Origin: Microbacterium sp. BH-3-3-3
GTDB lineage: Bacteria; Actinomycetota; Actinomycetes; Actinomycetales; Microbacteriaceae
Assembly: GCF_007679045.1 (NCBI RefSeq)
Contig: NZ_VEFS01000001.1
Location: 784,706 to 848,705, forward strand
Direction of reading: 5' to 3'
DNA length: 64,000 nucleotides
The translations under genes were made by a program, and so were the position numbers. Shown here piece by piece: positions 8,432 to 17,741 of the stretch; position 1 is the first letter of the stretch, and every line of letters starts with the position of its first letter. The notes under the pieces are model-generated. The model was not told where the DNA came from. It saw only the letters and a list, made by a program, of their open reading frames with translations, and did not search any database.

Positions 8432-9721
8432 GTGAACGACCTCGCTCTCAACATCGTCCTGGTCGTGGTGTTCGTCTTGATCGGAGGCGTGTTCGCCGCG
8501 ACCGAGATGGCGTTGGTCACCCTGCGCGAGAGCCAGGTCAACGCGCTCGCGTCGCGGGGCAAGCGCGGCCAGAAGGTGGCCGATCTCGCGCGCAACCCCA
8601 ACACCTTCCTCTCGGCGGTCCAAATCGGCGTGACCGTGGCGGGTTTCGCGTCCGCCGCGTACGGCGCCTCGTCGATCGCCCCCTCCGTGACCCCGCTCTT
8701 CGTCTCTCTGGGCCTCGAGCAGGGCGCCGCCGCGACGGTCGCGACGATCGCCCTGACGCTCGTGATCGCCTATCTCTCGCTCGTGCTGGGAGAGCTGGTG
8801 CCCAAGCGCCTCGCGATTCAGCGCAACGCCGCGTTCGCCTACACGGTGGCGCCGGTGCTGAACGGCTTCGCGAAGCTCATGCGACCGGTGATCTGGCTGC
8901 TGTCGATCTCGACCAACCTGCTGGTCCGACTGCTCGGCGGCGATCCCGACAAGACCGGCGAGGAGTTGACCGAGGAAGAGCTGCGCGACATCGTCTCCAG
9001 CCACGAGGGGCTTCCCGACGACGAGCGTCGCATCCTCGACGATGTCCTGTCGCTGCGGGATCGGCACGTGAGCGAGGTCATGCGCCCGCGCCCGGAGGTC
9101 GTGACGCTCGACGCCGGGGGCACCATCGCCGAGGCGGCCGAACGCGTGCGCGATCTGCCCTACTCGCGCTACCCGGTCGCCGAGCAGACCATCGACGACG
9201 TCGTGGGCTTCGTCCACGTCCGCGACCTCTACGACGAGCCCGGCCGCCCGCTCTCGGCCGTCATGCGCGAGATCCGCTACATCCCCTCGACGGCGCGAGT
9301 GCTGCCGACCCTCACGGCGATGCGCGCCGACGGCAGTCACATCGCCGTCGTCGTCGACGAGTACGGCGGCACCGACGGGATCGTGACGTTGGAGGATCTG
9401 GTCGAAGAGGTGGTGGGCGAGATCTTCGACGAGTACGACACGGATGCCGAGCAGCCCCTGTCCGAGGGAGAGCACGGCACCGTCGAGGGTCGACTCAACC
9501 TGCAGGACTTCGAAGAAGCGACCGGCGTGCCCCTCCCCCGCGGCGCGTCCGACACGGTCGCGGGATTCGTGGTGGAGCGCCTGGGACGACTCGCGCGGGT
9601 CGGCGACACCGTCGAGGTCGAGGGAGCGACGCTGCAGGTGAGCGCGATCGAACGTCGGCGCGTCTCGCAGTTGCTGGTGACGCGGCATCCCGCCGACGAC
9701 ATCGAGCCCGACCGCGGGTGA
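8432..9721 (+). CDS. CNNM/HlyC-CorC family membrane protein
   Basis: 429 aa from GTG 8432 (VNDLALNIVLVVVF). The longer upstream frame overlaps the preceding gene's flank and is not protein-like. Domain order: a DUF21 membrane domain (about 1-190, including FAATEMALVTLRESQ and LVLGELVPKRLAIQ), a CBS pair (about 205-325), and a CorC_HlyC domain (about 335-415, with DEYGGTDGIVTLEDLVEEVVGEI). The family is linked to Mg2+/Co2+ efflux and was historically called haemolysin, a name not supported by function. All domains look complete. Confidence 0.92.
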   Translation: MNDLALNIVLVVVFVLIGGVFAATEMALVTLRESQVNALASRGKRGQKVADLARNPNTFLSAVQIGVTVAGFASAAYGASSIAPSVTPLFVSLGLEQGAAATVATIALTLVIAYLSLVLGELVPKRLAIQRNAAFAYTVAPVLNGFAKLMRPVIWLLSISTNLLVRLLGGDPDKTGEELTEEELRDIVSSHEGLPDDERRILDDVLSLRDRHVSEVMRPRPEVVTLDAGGTIAEAAERVRDLPYSRYPVAEQTIDDVVGFVHVRDLYDEPGRPLSAVMREIRYIPSTARVLPTLTAMRADGSHIAVVVDEYGGTDGIVTLEDLVEEVVGEIFDEYDTDAEQPLSEGEHGTVEGRLNLQDFEEATGVPLPRGASDTVAGFVVERLGRLARVGDTVEVEGATLQVSAIERRRVSQLLVTRHPADDIEPDRG

Positions 9722-9728
9722 CGCGGGT

Positions 9729-9875
9729 TCAGACCGCGCCGCCTCCCGCGAACGTCGAAGGCGTGCCGAGGTCGAAGTGGTGCCCGTTGATGGCGAGCAG
9801 GTCGCCGTCGCCGTCGGGGAGGAATCCCGAGGGCGAGGCGAAACTCGCGTCGCTGCGGCTGGTCATGCGACCCAT
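9729..9875 (-). CDS. Possible 48-aa small ORF
   Basis: ATG at 9875, stop at 9729, converging on the CNNM gene with a 7-bp gap. The peptide (MGRMTSRSDASFASPSG..., ending TFAGGGAV) has a protein-like composition with no extreme Arg bias, unlike the shadow frames, but there is no convincing ribosome site and no recognised family. It could be a genuine small protein or the remnant of a longer gene. Confidence 0.3.
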   Translation of the reverse strand: MGRMTSRSDASFASPSGFLPDGDGDLLAINGHHFDLGTPSTFAGGGAV

Positions 9876-9965
9876 GCTGAGGCGTCGGCGGTCGGGATGT
9901 CAGGGCTTGACATCAGGCCCATGGTCCGTCTGCGTCCATGGCGGACGGCGAGCGATTCTCATTTG

Positions 9966-9979
9966 AGTTGTGCACAACT
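9966..9979. promoter_or_regulatory. Probable OhrR operator
   Basis: A perfect 14-bp palindrome AGTTGTGCACAACT, followed at once by the partial repeat GAGTTGTGTGCAAG, lies 23 bp before the ohrR start. Its position and symmetry fit a MarR/OhrR dimer site that would autoregulate ohrR and co-regulate ohr. Confidence 0.65.
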
Positions 9980-10002
9980 GAGTTGTGTGCAAGAGTTCTG
10001 CC

Positions 10003-10482
10003 ATGCCCGCTGTCGACCACCTCGTCTGCTTCGCGCTCTACGCGGCGAACCGCACGACCACGCAGGCGTACCGCGTTCTGCTCGAGCCGTGGAACCTCAC
10101 CTATCCGCAGTACATCGCGCTGGTCACGCTGTGGACCGACGGCGACCAGAGCGTGACCAGCCTCGGCGAGGCGCTCCAGCTCGACTCCGGCACGCTCTCG
10201 CCGATGCTGGCGCGCATGGAGGCCGCGGGATACGTGACGCGCGCGCGCCGCAGCCCCGACGAGCGCGTCGTCACCGTGTCCCTCACGCCGCGCGGAACGG
10301 CCCTGCGCACCGAACTCGCCCACGTGCCCCGCTGCATCGCGGCCGGGTCGGGCCTACCCGACATGGACAGCGCGCGCGAGCTGATCGACGCGCTGCACCA
10401 GCTCACCGAGGCCATGAAAGACCTGCGGGACCACCCCGAACCGGTGATCGCCGCATCCCGGGCGCCACGCACCACCGCGTGA
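10003..10482 (+). CDS. ohrR: OhrR, organic-peroxide-sensing MarR-type repressor
   Basis: 159 aa from ATG 10003, chosen because the family begins a few residues before the sensor. HLVCFALYAANRTTTQAY carries the single reactive Cys (Cys9) conserved in the OhrR one-Cys class. The winged helix is intact: SVTSLGEALQLDSGTLSPML is the recognition helix, and RRSPDERVVTVSLT is the wing. The family represses ohr until the Cys is oxidised by organic hydroperoxides. It lies 26 bp upstream of ohr, and its own promoter holds a perfect palindrome. Confidence 0.93.
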   Translation: MPAVDHLVCFALYAANRTTTQAYRVLLEPWNLTYPQYIALVTLWTDGDQSVTSLGEALQLDSGTLSPMLARMEAAGYVTRARRSPDERVVTVSLTPRGTALRTELAHVPRCIAAGSGLPDMDSARELIDALHQLTEAMKDLRDHPEPVIAASRAPRTTA

Positions 10483-10508
10483 TGCCCCGCCCCACGAAAG
10501 GAACCCCC

Positions 10509-10928
10509 ATGGACGTCCTCTACACCGCCGAAGCCGTCTCGACCGGCGAGGGCCGCAACGGCCACGTCACCGCCGGCGACTACATCGACCTCGACGTCGC
10601 CGTCCCTCAGGCGATGGGCGGATCCGGCGCCGGAACCAACCCCGAGCAGCTGTTCGCGGCCGGCTACGCCGCCTGCTTCCACAGCGCGCTGCACGCGGTG
10701 GCCCGCGGCCACAAGGTGAAGCTCGCCGACTCGTCGGTCGGCGGTCGCGTGCACATCGGTCCCAACGGACAGGGCGGCTACCAGCTCGCCGTTCTGCTCG
10801 AGGTCGTCCTGCCGGGCATCGAGGCGCAGCTCGCCCAGCAGCTCGCCGACGAGGCCCACCAGGTCTGCCCCTACTCGAACGCCACCCGCGGAAACATCGA
10901 GGTCACCGTCACCGTCTCGGAGGACTGA
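10509..10928 (+). CDS. ohr: Organic hydroperoxide resistance protein (OsmC/Ohr)
   Basis: 139 aa. It reduces organic hydroperoxides using two redox-active cysteines, both present: Cys56 in YAACFHSAL and Cys120 in HQVCPYSNATRGN. NPEQLFAAGYAACF is the Ohr signature. The start ATG at 10509 follows AAAGGAA. Second gene of the ohrR-ohr unit. Confidence 0.95.
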   Translation: MDVLYTAEAVSTGEGRNGHVTAGDYIDLDVAVPQAMGGSGAGTNPEQLFAAGYAACFHSALHAVARGHKVKLADSSVGGRVHIGPNGQGGYQLAVLLEVVLPGIEAQLAQQLADEAHQVCPYSNATRGNIEVTVTVSED

Positions 10929-10948
10929 CCTCCCCTCGACCCCCGGGG

Positions 10949-10979
10949 CGGAGCGCTGAGCCCCACGTATCGCGCTCCG
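10949..10979. terminator. Hairpin between ohr and the convergent PIG-L gene
   Basis: CGGAGCGC (10949-10956) pairs with GCGCTCCG (10972-10979). Placed between convergent genes, it could serve both; there is no clear T-tract. Confidence 0.4.
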
Positions 10980-11000
10980 TCCTGGGCCTTCCCGACAGGC

Positions 11001-12071
11001 TCAGTGCAGCTGCAATTCGCCGTCCGTCTTGGGATACGAGCGCCGCAGCCACTGACCGAACCCCGGCTGCGCCAGACAGGCCGCGGCGGAGTCGCACGTC
11101 ACGACGGGGTCGTGCGCGGCGTAGGTCTGGTAGGCCGCCACCTTCGCATCGAGGTCCGCGCCGAGCACGTTCGGCGGCTGGTGCTGCGACGGATAACCGA
11201 TGTAGTAGGTGATGGCCTCCGCCGCCACCCCCGCCGTCGCCGCGACCGTGCGCACGAGCGATCCCACGCACGAGTGGTCGGGGTGGTCGCCCCGGGCGAA
11301 GGCGCTCTCGTGCGGAACGTTCGTCGTCACGCGGTCGGGCCGACCCGCGTGGATCAACTCGGCGACGGTCTGCGACAGGCGCCCGCTGTCGAGGGTGGGA
11401 CCGTCATCGATGGGCTGCAGAGCCGGCACGGTGCCGTTGATGAGCTGCGTCAGGCCCGCATCGCCGGTGGCGGGGAAACCCTTCGCGCTCAGATTGCCGT
11501 CGGGCAGCCGCAGGACGGTGATCGACAGCCGATCGTCGTCCGACGGCACGAAGCGCGTGACCCGCGCGCCGCTGAGCAACGTGATCTGCTTCTCGTCCCA
11601 CGGCTCCGAGCTGCCGCGCATGTCGTCGTAGGCGGCGCGGATGCCGGCTTCGCGCAGCTTCGCGTACTCCAGGCCCCGTCCCGCATCGCCGGCCGTGACG
11701 AAGACCGTGCGCAGGGTCGCGCCCGAGGCGATGATCCCCGCGAGATGCGGGTTGGCGAAGATGATGTCGTCATCGGCGTGGGCCCAGACGGCGACCGTCG
11801 TGTCCGCCCCCGGTTGCTCGAACGCCGGCGAGGTGGCGCCGGGCGACGATTCGGGCAGCGGCACGATCGGGCTCAACTTCACCCAGCTGCCCTCGGGTCC
11901 CGCGGCGCGTCGCACCTCCCGGTACACCAGCGCTCCCCCGCCGAGCACGGCCAAGCCGCCGACCGCGATCCCCCCGAAGACGAGCGTGCGCCGGGACAGT
12001 CCGCTCTTGCGCGACGACTGGTCGCCGCCGCGCGCGGGGTCGCCGCCCGAAGGCTCGTCGATGTCACTCAC
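11001..12071 (-). CDS. PIG-L family deacetylase, membrane- or Tat-targeted (copy 1)
   Basis: 356 aa from GTG 12071 (VSDIDEPSGG), which follows GGACGGAG; the upstream frame is not protein-like. The N-terminus has SRRTLVFGG and a hydrophobic stretch (about 35-58), either a Tat-like signal or a signal anchor, so the catalytic domain should be extracytoplasmic. The zinc motif is AHADDDIIFANPHL (His98, Asp100-102), where the usual AHPDDE proline is replaced by Ala. The distal motif HPDHSCVGSLVR is intact. PIG-L enzymes remove N-acetyl groups from GlcNAc-containing molecules. It is paralogous to 13369-14472 and shares the C-terminus RSYPKT. Confidence 0.88.
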   Translation of the reverse strand: MSDIDEPSGGDPARGGDQSSRKSGLSRRTLVFGGIAVGGLAVLGGGALVYREVRRAAGPEGSWVKLSPIVPLPESSPGATSPAFEQPGADTTVAVWAHADDDIIFANPHLAGIIASGATLRTVFVTAGDAGRGLEYAKLREAGIRAAYDDMRGSSEPWDEKQITLLSGARVTRFVPSDDDRLSITVLRLPDGNLSAKGFPATGDAGLTQLINGTVPALQPIDDGPTLDSGRLSQTVAELIHAGRPDRVTTNVPHESAFARGDHPDHSCVGSLVRTVAATAGVAAEAITYYIGYPSQHQPPNVLGADLDAKVAAYQTYAAHDPVVTCDSAAACLAQPGFGQWLRRSYPKTDGELQLH

Positions 12072-12257
12072 GGCGACTCCGTCCTGTACAGCGCCCCCCG
12101 GCGGCGGATATCGGCTACCGACGCTACATCGGCTCGTCGATGATCCTGCTGAAGAACCTCCGAGCGACGGCATTCGCGACGCTCTCTGCACTCTTCGTAC
12201 ACCCAGCGCTGGGCCGACGCTCAGCCCACTCCGAAGCGCACTGCCCACACTCGGGGC

Positions 12258-12539
12258 ATGCAGACGTCCTCACCGCCGCGGTCACTGTCTCCCGAAGCCC
12301 TCCGCATCCGCGAAATCCTCAACGAATGGGACCCCATCGGCGTGCACCACATCGGTCGTGGCTGGCCCGCCGACGAGTACGACGACCTGATCCTCCCCAT
12401 CCTCGGAGCTCTGGAAAGCGCCCCCACGGCCGACGACCTCGCGGCCGAACTCCGCACGGTCGTCGAGGTCGATTACGGCCTTCCCTCACCCGGCGGATGC
12501 CACGACGTCGCCCGCTCGCTCCTCGCCGTCACCCGCTGA
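12258..12539 (+). CDS. Small DUF1871-like hypothetical protein
   Basis: 93 aa from ATG 12258. The segment [15 protein letters not shown] followed by [15 protein letters not shown] is the pattern seen in small bacterial proteins of the DUF1871 kind, some of which are immunity-like. It is probably an all-helical cytoplasmic protein. It lies between the first PIG-L gene and the PEBP gene; no partner is obvious. Confidence 0.65.
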   Translation: MQTSSPPRSLSPEALRIREILNEWDPIGVHHIGRGWPADEYDDLILPILGALESAPTADDLAAELRTVVEVDYGLPSPGGCHDVARSLLAVTR

Positions 12540-12609
12540 CCGCTACCGGTCGGCCGGGCACGGTGCAAGCCCTCGCGACACGTCACCTGCGCCGCCTAAC
12601 GTGCCCGTC

Positions 12610-13134
12610 ATGGTCGACCTCTCCCGCGCGCAGACTCCGGACCCCTACCCGCTCCTCCCCGCCGTCGCCTCGTTCGAGGTGGTCAGCTACGACGTCACCG
12701 ACGGACAGCCGCTGAAGGACGACCAGGTCGCCGACGGCGGCAACACCTCCCCGCACCTGCGCTGGTCGGGGGCACCCGAGGGGACGAAATCGTTCGTCGT
12801 CACCTGCTTCGACCCCGACGCGCCGACCCCGAGCGGGTTCTGGCACTGGGTCCTCGTCGACCTCCCCGGCGACGTGACGGAGCTGGCGACGGGCGCGGCC
12901 GCCGCCGATCTGCCCGGCGGCGCGTTCCACGTGCGGAACGACGGCGGCGAGGCCGGCTTCATGGGAGCGGCACCGCCGGAGGGCGACCAGATCCACCGCT
13001 ACTTCTTCGTCGTTCACGCCGTGGGCGAGGACACCCTCGGCGTCGACGCCGACGCCTCCCCCGCCGTGGTCTCGTTCAACCTGGCGTTCAAAACGCTCGG
13101 CCGCGCGATCCTGCACGGCACCTACCAGCACTGA
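12610..13134 (+). CDS. YbhB/YbcL-type PEBP (Raf-kinase-inhibitor-like) protein
   Basis: 174 aa from ATG 12610; an in-frame GTG lies 9 bp upstream. The PEBP ligand-pocket motifs are visible: [28 protein letters not shown], then [13 protein letters not shown], and the His of [11 protein letters not shown]. It is full length for the bacterial family. The bacterial function is not settled. The next gene starts 9 bp after its stop, so the two are probably co-transcribed. Confidence 0.9.
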   Translation: MVDLSRAQTPDPYPLLPAVASFEVVSYDVTDGQPLKDDQVADGGNTSPHLRWSGAPEGTKSFVVTCFDPDAPTPSGFWHWVLVDLPGDVTELATGAAAADLPGGAFHVRNDGGEAGFMGAAPPEGDQIHRYFFVVHAVGEDTLGVDADASPAVVSFNLAFKTLGRAILHGTYQH

Positions 13135-13143
13135 GGTCCGGCC

Positions 13144-13362
13144 ATGACGAAACGCAGCGAGGGCTTCGACAAGGACGAAACGATCGCCGAAGTGGAGGAG
13201 CGCGTTCAGGCGCGCTTCCCCGCCGCACCGTCCGACGTCATCCACGACGAGGCGGTGGCGGCGGTCGACAAATACGCCGACGCCCCCGTGAAGGACTTCG
13301 TCGAGATCATCGCCGAGCGCGACGCGCGCACCGCCGTCGAAAACTCCCTCGACGAGAGCTGA
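13144..13362 (+). CDS. Small three-helix-bundle (DUF3562-like) protein
   Basis: 72 aa. IAEVEERVQARFPAAPSDVIHDEAVAAV followed by APVKDFVEIIAERDAR matches the pattern of short actinobacterial three-helix dimerisation proteins (DUF3562-like). It is acidic and cytoplasmic, with no signal. It lies 9 bp after the PEBP gene and converges on the second PIG-L gene with a 6-bp gap. Confidence 0.7.
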   Translation: MTKRSEGFDKDETIAEVEERVQARFPAAPSDVIHDEAVAAVDKYADAPVKDFVEIIAERDARTAVENSLDES

Positions 13363-13368
13363 TCCCGC

Positions 13369-14472
13369 TCAGCCCAGCTGGAGCTCTGCCTCGGTCTTGG
13401 GGTACGACCGCTGCAGCCACTCGCCGAACTTCCGCGTCTTCAGGCACGCCGATCGGTCCGCGCACCGGATGACGTCGTCCTGCTGGGTGTAGATGCGGTA
13501 CGTGTCGACCTTGGCGTCGAGGGTCGCGTCGTCGAGGTTGCGGGGCAGGTTCTGCGACGGGTAGCCGACGAAGTACCGGATGCCGGGTGCCAAGGTCGCG
13601 TTCGCTCCGATCGCCTCGCGCACGAGGCTGCCCACCACCGAATGGTCGGGATGGTCCCCGGGCGCGAAGGCGCTGCCGCGCGGGATGTGCGTCAGGATCT
13701 GCGCGGGAGTGAGCGCGGCTCCGAGTTCGGCGATCGACGCGACGAGCTGATCGCGCGAGACGGCGGATCCGCCGTCGATCGGCGCGAGCGTCGCGCTCTG
13801 CCCGTCCCACAGCTTGCTCAGGGTGGCGTAGCCCGTCGCCGAGAATCCCCCGTCGGTGATGTTGCCGTCGGGAAGGCGCAGGAACAGCACCGACACGCGC
13901 GCGTCGCCCTGGGGGCTGAGCCGTCGCACGTGCAGCCCGGAGGAGAGGTCGAACTCCTGCGCATCCCACAGCCCGTCGTTCTTTCGCATGGCGTTGTAGG
14001 CGCGGAGGATGCCGAGCTCGCGCGCCTTCACGTACCCCATCCCCTTGCCCGCGTCGCCGGCGGTCACGAAGACCGTTCGGACGCACTCGCCGGCAGCGAG
14101 GGCGTCGGAGATCATCGGGTTGGCGAAGATGATGTCGTCGTCGGGATGCGCCCAGACCGTCAGCATCGTCGCGCCCGACTCGCACGGCTGAGCCGCGGGA
14201 GAAGACACCGCGGGAGGCGGAGGCGGCGTCGGAGTCGAAGTCGGCGTGTCGCTCGCGGTGGGGGTCGGCTGCGCCGATGGCGATTTCGTCGGAACGGATG
14301 ACGCCGACGGTGACGCGGAGGCCGCGACGGGGTCGCCACCGGGTCGCAGGAGGGCGAACGCGAACACACCCGCGACGGCGCTGACGACCACCACGGCCAT
14401 GGCGAGCGCCGCGATGAGCCCCGCCGAGAGGCGTCGGCGCGGAGGCCTCGGGCGCAGATCAGCGCGTGACAT
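13369..14472 (-). CDS. PIG-L family deacetylase, membrane-anchored (copy 2)
   Basis: 367 aa from ATG 14472, preceded by GGAAGG. An Arg-rich start and one membrane helix (about 17-40) are followed by a Ser/Thr/Pro linker ([19 protein letters not shown]), which implies an outside-facing catalytic domain. The zinc motif AHPDDDIIFANPMI is canonical, as is DHPDHSVVGSLV. It is clearly a paralog of 11001-12071: same VFVTAGDAG, similar middle, and RSYPKT near the end. Likely a deacetylase of GlcNAc-containing wall or capsule material; the substrate is not determinable. Confidence 0.9.
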   Translation of the reverse strand: MSRADLRPRPPRRRLSAGLIAALAMAVVVVSAVAGVFAFALLRPGGDPVAASASPSASSVPTKSPSAQPTPTASDTPTSTPTPPPPPAVSSPAAQPCESGATMLTVWAHPDDDIIFANPMISDALAAGECVRTVFVTAGDAGKGMGYVKARELGILRAYNAMRKNDGLWDAQEFDLSSGLHVRRLSPQGDARVSVLFLRLPDGNITDGGFSATGYATLSKLWDGQSATLAPIDGGSAVSRDQLVASIAELGAALTPAQILTHIPRGSAFAPGDHPDHSVVGSLVREAIGANATLAPGIRYFVGYPSQNLPRNLDDATLDAKVDTYRIYTQQDDVIRCADRSACLKTRKFGEWLQRSYPKTEAELQLG

Positions 14473-14734
14473 CGAAGGCCTTCCGGCGGCGGGTGGGGGT
14501 CTCGCCCTGGCGAGGCCGAGAATGACGGACACCGGGGGGTCCCCCCGGCCCGCCCCGAGTGTAAACGACGCGTCCTTCCCGCCGCCACGACCCGGCCGTC
14601 CCGCGCACGGACGCAACGTTCATGTTTCGGACGAATGACAGTTCGCAAAGGTCGCCGACGCCGACGAATCGAGCCTGTTATCTTTCACAAGTCGATATCG
14701 GCGCGCTCGAACCCCGGGGGAGGGGCATCACATC

Positions 14735-16291
14735 GTGGCCTTTGACGTGCGGACGGGCCTGCCCGCCGAGGACGCACCGCTTCCTGACGACCCACAGGCG
14801 CAGACCCCGGGGCCGCAGACCGTCGCGCCTCGTGTGCCCCCAGCGCCGTCCCCCGACCCGTGGCGGCGCCGCTACCGACGCAACCTCGCCATCACCGACT
14901 TCTTCGCGCTCGTCTGGGTGGTCTACGGCACGCAGCTGCTCTGGTTCGGCCTCGGCAACGCGCAGGTCGCCGCAGGCAGCGACAGCCGCATCTCGGATCT
15001 GTCGTACTGGGTCTTCTCGGCGATCGTCATCGTGACGTGGATGTGGTCGCTGTCGTTCGTCGACTCCCGCAGCGACCGCGTCATCGGCACCGGCTCGCAG
15101 GAATACGTGCGCATCGCCGATTCGAGCTTCCGCCTCTTCGGCACGATCGCCATCGTCGCCTTCCTCACGCAGATCGACGTCGCGCGCGGTTATCTCCTCA
15201 TCAGCCTCCCCGCCGGCATCCTCGTACTCATCTTCACGCGGTGGATGTGGCGGCAGTGGCTCGTGTTCCAGCGCTCGCGCGGCCTGTCTTCGGCGAGCGT
15301 CCTCCTGGTCGGATCCCTCCCCTCGGTCACGCACCTCGCCCAGGAGTTCGCCCGCACGCCGAGCGCCGGCTACCGAGTGGTGGGGGCATGCGTCCCCAAC
15401 GGAAAGGTCGCCGACGTCATCCCCGGGACCTCGATCCCCGTGATGGGCCAGGTCGGCGACGTGACCCGCGCCCTGCAGGCGACCGGCGCCGACACCGTCG
15501 CCATCACGAGCGCCGACGATCTGCCGGCGTCCAAGGTGAAGCAGATCTCCTGGAGTCTCGAGGCGGGTCGTCAGCACCTCGTGCTCGCCCCGAGCATCGT
15601 CGACATCGCCGGCCCGCGCCTGCACACGCGCCCCGTCGCCGGACTCCCCCTCATCCACGTCGAGACCCCGAAGTTCTCCAAGGGGCAGAGCTTCCTCAAG
15701 CGCAGCGTCGACCTGATCGCGGCATCGGTCGGCGTCGTGCTGCTCAGCCCGCTCCTGCTGTTCCTCATGGCCGCCGTGCGGCTCTCGAGCGAGGGGCCGA
15801 TCTTCTTCCGGCAGACCCGCGTGGGCTTCCGCGGACGCGAGTTCACCATGATCAAGTTCCGGTCGATGGTGGTGGATGCCGAGGCGTTGCTGGCGCAGCT
15901 GGCCGCCGACGACCGCGACTCGGGTAACGAAGTGCTGTTCAAGATGAAGAACGATCCGCGCGTCACCCCGATCGGGCGGATCATGCGCAAGTTCAGCCTC
16001 GATGAACTCCCCCAGCTGTTCAACGTGATCGGCGGCTCGATGTCGCTCGTGGGCCCGCGTCCTCCGTTGCCGTCCGAGGTCGCCGTCTACGCCGATCACG
16101 TGCACCGCCGCTTCCTGGCCAAGCCCGGGATCACCGGTCTGTGGCAGGTCAGCGGCCGCTCCTCTCTATCCTGGGAGGAGTCGGTGCGACTGGATCTCTC
16201 CTACGTGGAGAATTGGACGCTCCTCGGCGACTTCGTCATCCTCGGCAAGACGGCTCGCGCCACCCTGGCGCCGGGCGAAACAGCCGCATGA
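14735..16291 (+). CDS. Polyprenyl glycosylphosphotransferase (exopolysaccharide initiation), copy 1
   Basis: 518 aa, GTG start. The N-terminal half has four or five membrane helices and a CoA-binding-3 nucleotide-like domain (SASVLLVGSLPSV). The C-terminal bacterial sugar transferase domain begins at KRSVDLIAASVGVVLL and contains GPIFFRQTRVGFRGREF, IKFRSMVVDAE, FSLDELPQLFNV and SLVGPRPP, then KPGITGLWQVSGRSS. The enzyme moves a sugar-1-phosphate from a nucleotide sugar to undecaprenyl phosphate to start a repeat unit. It is followed by ugd at 74 bp. A close paralog is at 23909-25384. Confidence 0.94.
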   Translation: MAFDVRTGLPAEDAPLPDDPQAQTPGPQTVAPRVPPAPSPDPWRRRYRRNLAITDFFALVWVVYGTQLLWFGLGNAQVAAGSDSRISDLSYWVFSAIVIVTWMWSLSFVDSRSDRVIGTGSQEYVRIADSSFRLFGTIAIVAFLTQIDVARGYLLISLPAGILVLIFTRWMWRQWLVFQRSRGLSSASVLLVGSLPSVTHLAQEFARTPSAGYRVVGACVPNGKVADVIPGTSIPVMGQVGDVTRALQATGADTVAITSADDLPASKVKQISWSLEAGRQHLVLAPSIVDIAGPRLHTRPVAGLPLIHVETPKFSKGQSFLKRSVDLIAASVGVVLLSPLLLFLMAAVRLSSEGPIFFRQTRVGFRGREFTMIKFRSMVVDAEALLAQLAADDRDSGNEVLFKMKNDPRVTPIGRIMRKFSLDELPQLFNVIGGSMSLVGPRPPLPSEVAVYADHVHRRFLAKPGITGLWQVSGRSSLSWEESVRLDLSYVENWTLLGDFVILGKTARATLAPGETAA

Positions 16292-16365
16292 TGTCCGCCC
16301 GCGTGGTCGCGGGAACGCGCTCCGCCCCGCGGAAGTGCGTCCACACCTACCCGAAAGGCTAAATA

Positions 16366-17691
16366 GTGCGTTTGTCTGTAGTGGGATGCGGTTATCTCGG
16401 AGCGGTGCACGCCGCCGCGATGGCTTCCATCGGTCACGAGGTCGTCGGGATCGACGTCGATGAGCGCAAGATCGCGGCGCTCTCCCGCGGGGAGGCCCCC
16501 TTCTTCGAGCCCGGTCTGCAGGAGATTCTGACCGAGGGCATCGCCTCTGGTCGTCTGTCGTTCACGACCGAGATGTCCGCGGCGCAGGGCGCCGTGGTGC
16601 ACTTCATCGGTGTCGGCACCCCGCAGCAAGCCGGTGGGCACGCCGCCGACATGACCTATGTCAACGCGGCCGTCGACGCCCTGCTGCCCTTCCTCAGCGA
16701 GGGCGACATCGTCGCCGGAAAATCGACTGTTCCCGTGGGCACGGCCGCGCGTCTCGCACCGCGCGTCGCCGAGCGCGGTGCGACCCTCGTGTGGAACCCC
16801 GAGTTCCTCCGCGAGGGCTGGGCCGTACAGGACACCGTCGATCCCGACCGTCTCGTGGCCGGCGTCCCCTCCGACGACGGTGCCCCGACGGCCGAGGGCG
16901 AGCGTTGCGCCCAGGTCCTCCGCGAGGTCTACCACCCGTCGATCGCCAAGGGCACGCCCTTCATCGTCACCGACTACGCCACGGCCGAGCTCGTCAAGGT
17001 GTCGGCGAACGCCTTCCTCGCGACGAAGATCAGCTTCATCAACGCCATGGCGGAGATCGCCGAGGTCACCGGAGCCGATGTCACGACCCTCGCCGACGCC
17101 ATCGGCCACGACGCCCGCATCGGCCGACGATTCCTCGGCGCCGGGATCGGCTTCGGCGGCGGATGCCTGCCCAAGGACATCCGCGCCTTCTCCGCTCGCG
17201 CGGAGGAGCTCGGTCGCGGCGAGTCCGTCGCCTTCCTTCGCGAGATCGACGCGATCAACCTGCGCCGTCGTGACCGCGCCGTCGAGCTCGCCACGCAGGC
17301 GCTCGACGGGAGCGTCTTCGAGAAGAAGATCGCCGTCCTGGGTGCGGCCTTCAAGCCTCACAGCGACGACATCCGCGACTCCCCCGCGCTCGACGTCGCC
17401 GTCCGCCTGCACGGGCTCGGTGCTCACGTGACGCTCACCGACCCGGCCGCGATCGAGAACGCGCGACGCATCCATCCCCAGCTGACCTACGACGCCGACC
17501 TCGACGCGACCCTGCGCGATGCCGACGCCGTGATCGTGGTCACGGAGTGGGACGAGTACCGCCGCGAGCTCTCCCCCGAGCACGCCGCGTCGCTCGCGCG
17601 CGGCCGCGTCGTCATCGACGGCCGCAACTGCCTCGACCCCGCAGCCTGGCGTGCGGCCGGATGGACCTACTTCGGCATGGGCCGCCCCTGA
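16366..17691 (+). CDS. ugd: UDP-glucose 6-dehydrogenase
   Basis: 441 aa, GTG start behind CGAAAGG. It oxidises UDP-glucose to UDP-glucuronate with two NAD+. The N-terminal Rossmann motif is VVGCGYLGAVHAAA. GVGTPQQ, KSTVPVGTA and NPEFLREGWAVQD follow. The catalytic cysteine is Cys267 in GFGGGCLPKDIRAF. The UDP-binding C-terminal domain starts near 320 (VLGAAFKPHSDDIRDSPAL). Its place directly after the glycosylphosphotransferase suggests that the polymer contains glucuronate or a derived sugar. A strong terminator follows. Confidence 0.95.
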   Translation: MRLSVVGCGYLGAVHAAAMASIGHEVVGIDVDERKIAALSRGEAPFFEPGLQEILTEGIASGRLSFTTEMSAAQGAVVHFIGVGTPQQAGGHAADMTYVNAAVDALLPFLSEGDIVAGKSTVPVGTAARLAPRVAERGATLVWNPEFLREGWAVQDTVDPDRLVAGVPSDDGAPTAEGERCAQVLREVYHPSIAKGTPFIVTDYATAELVKVSANAFLATKISFINAMAEIAEVTGADVTTLADAIGHDARIGRRFLGAGIGFGGGCLPKDIRAFSARAEELGRGESVAFLREIDAINLRRRDRAVELATQALDGSVFEKKIAVLGAAFKPHSDDIRDSPALDVAVRLHGLGAHVTLTDPAAIENARRIHPQLTYDADLDATLRDADAVIVVTEWDEYRRELSPEHAASLARGRVVIDGRNCLDPAAWRAAGWTYFGMGRP

Positions 17692-17703
17692 GCCTCCCGT
17701 GAT

Positions 17704-17741
17704 GACGAACGCCCCGACCCCTTCCGGTCGGGGCGTTCGTC
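17704..17741 (+). terminator. Strong intrinsic terminator after ugd
   Basis: A perfect 16-bp stem (17704-17719 with 17726-17741) around the 6-nt loop CCTTCC, starting 12 bp after the ugd stop. Confidence 0.85.
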
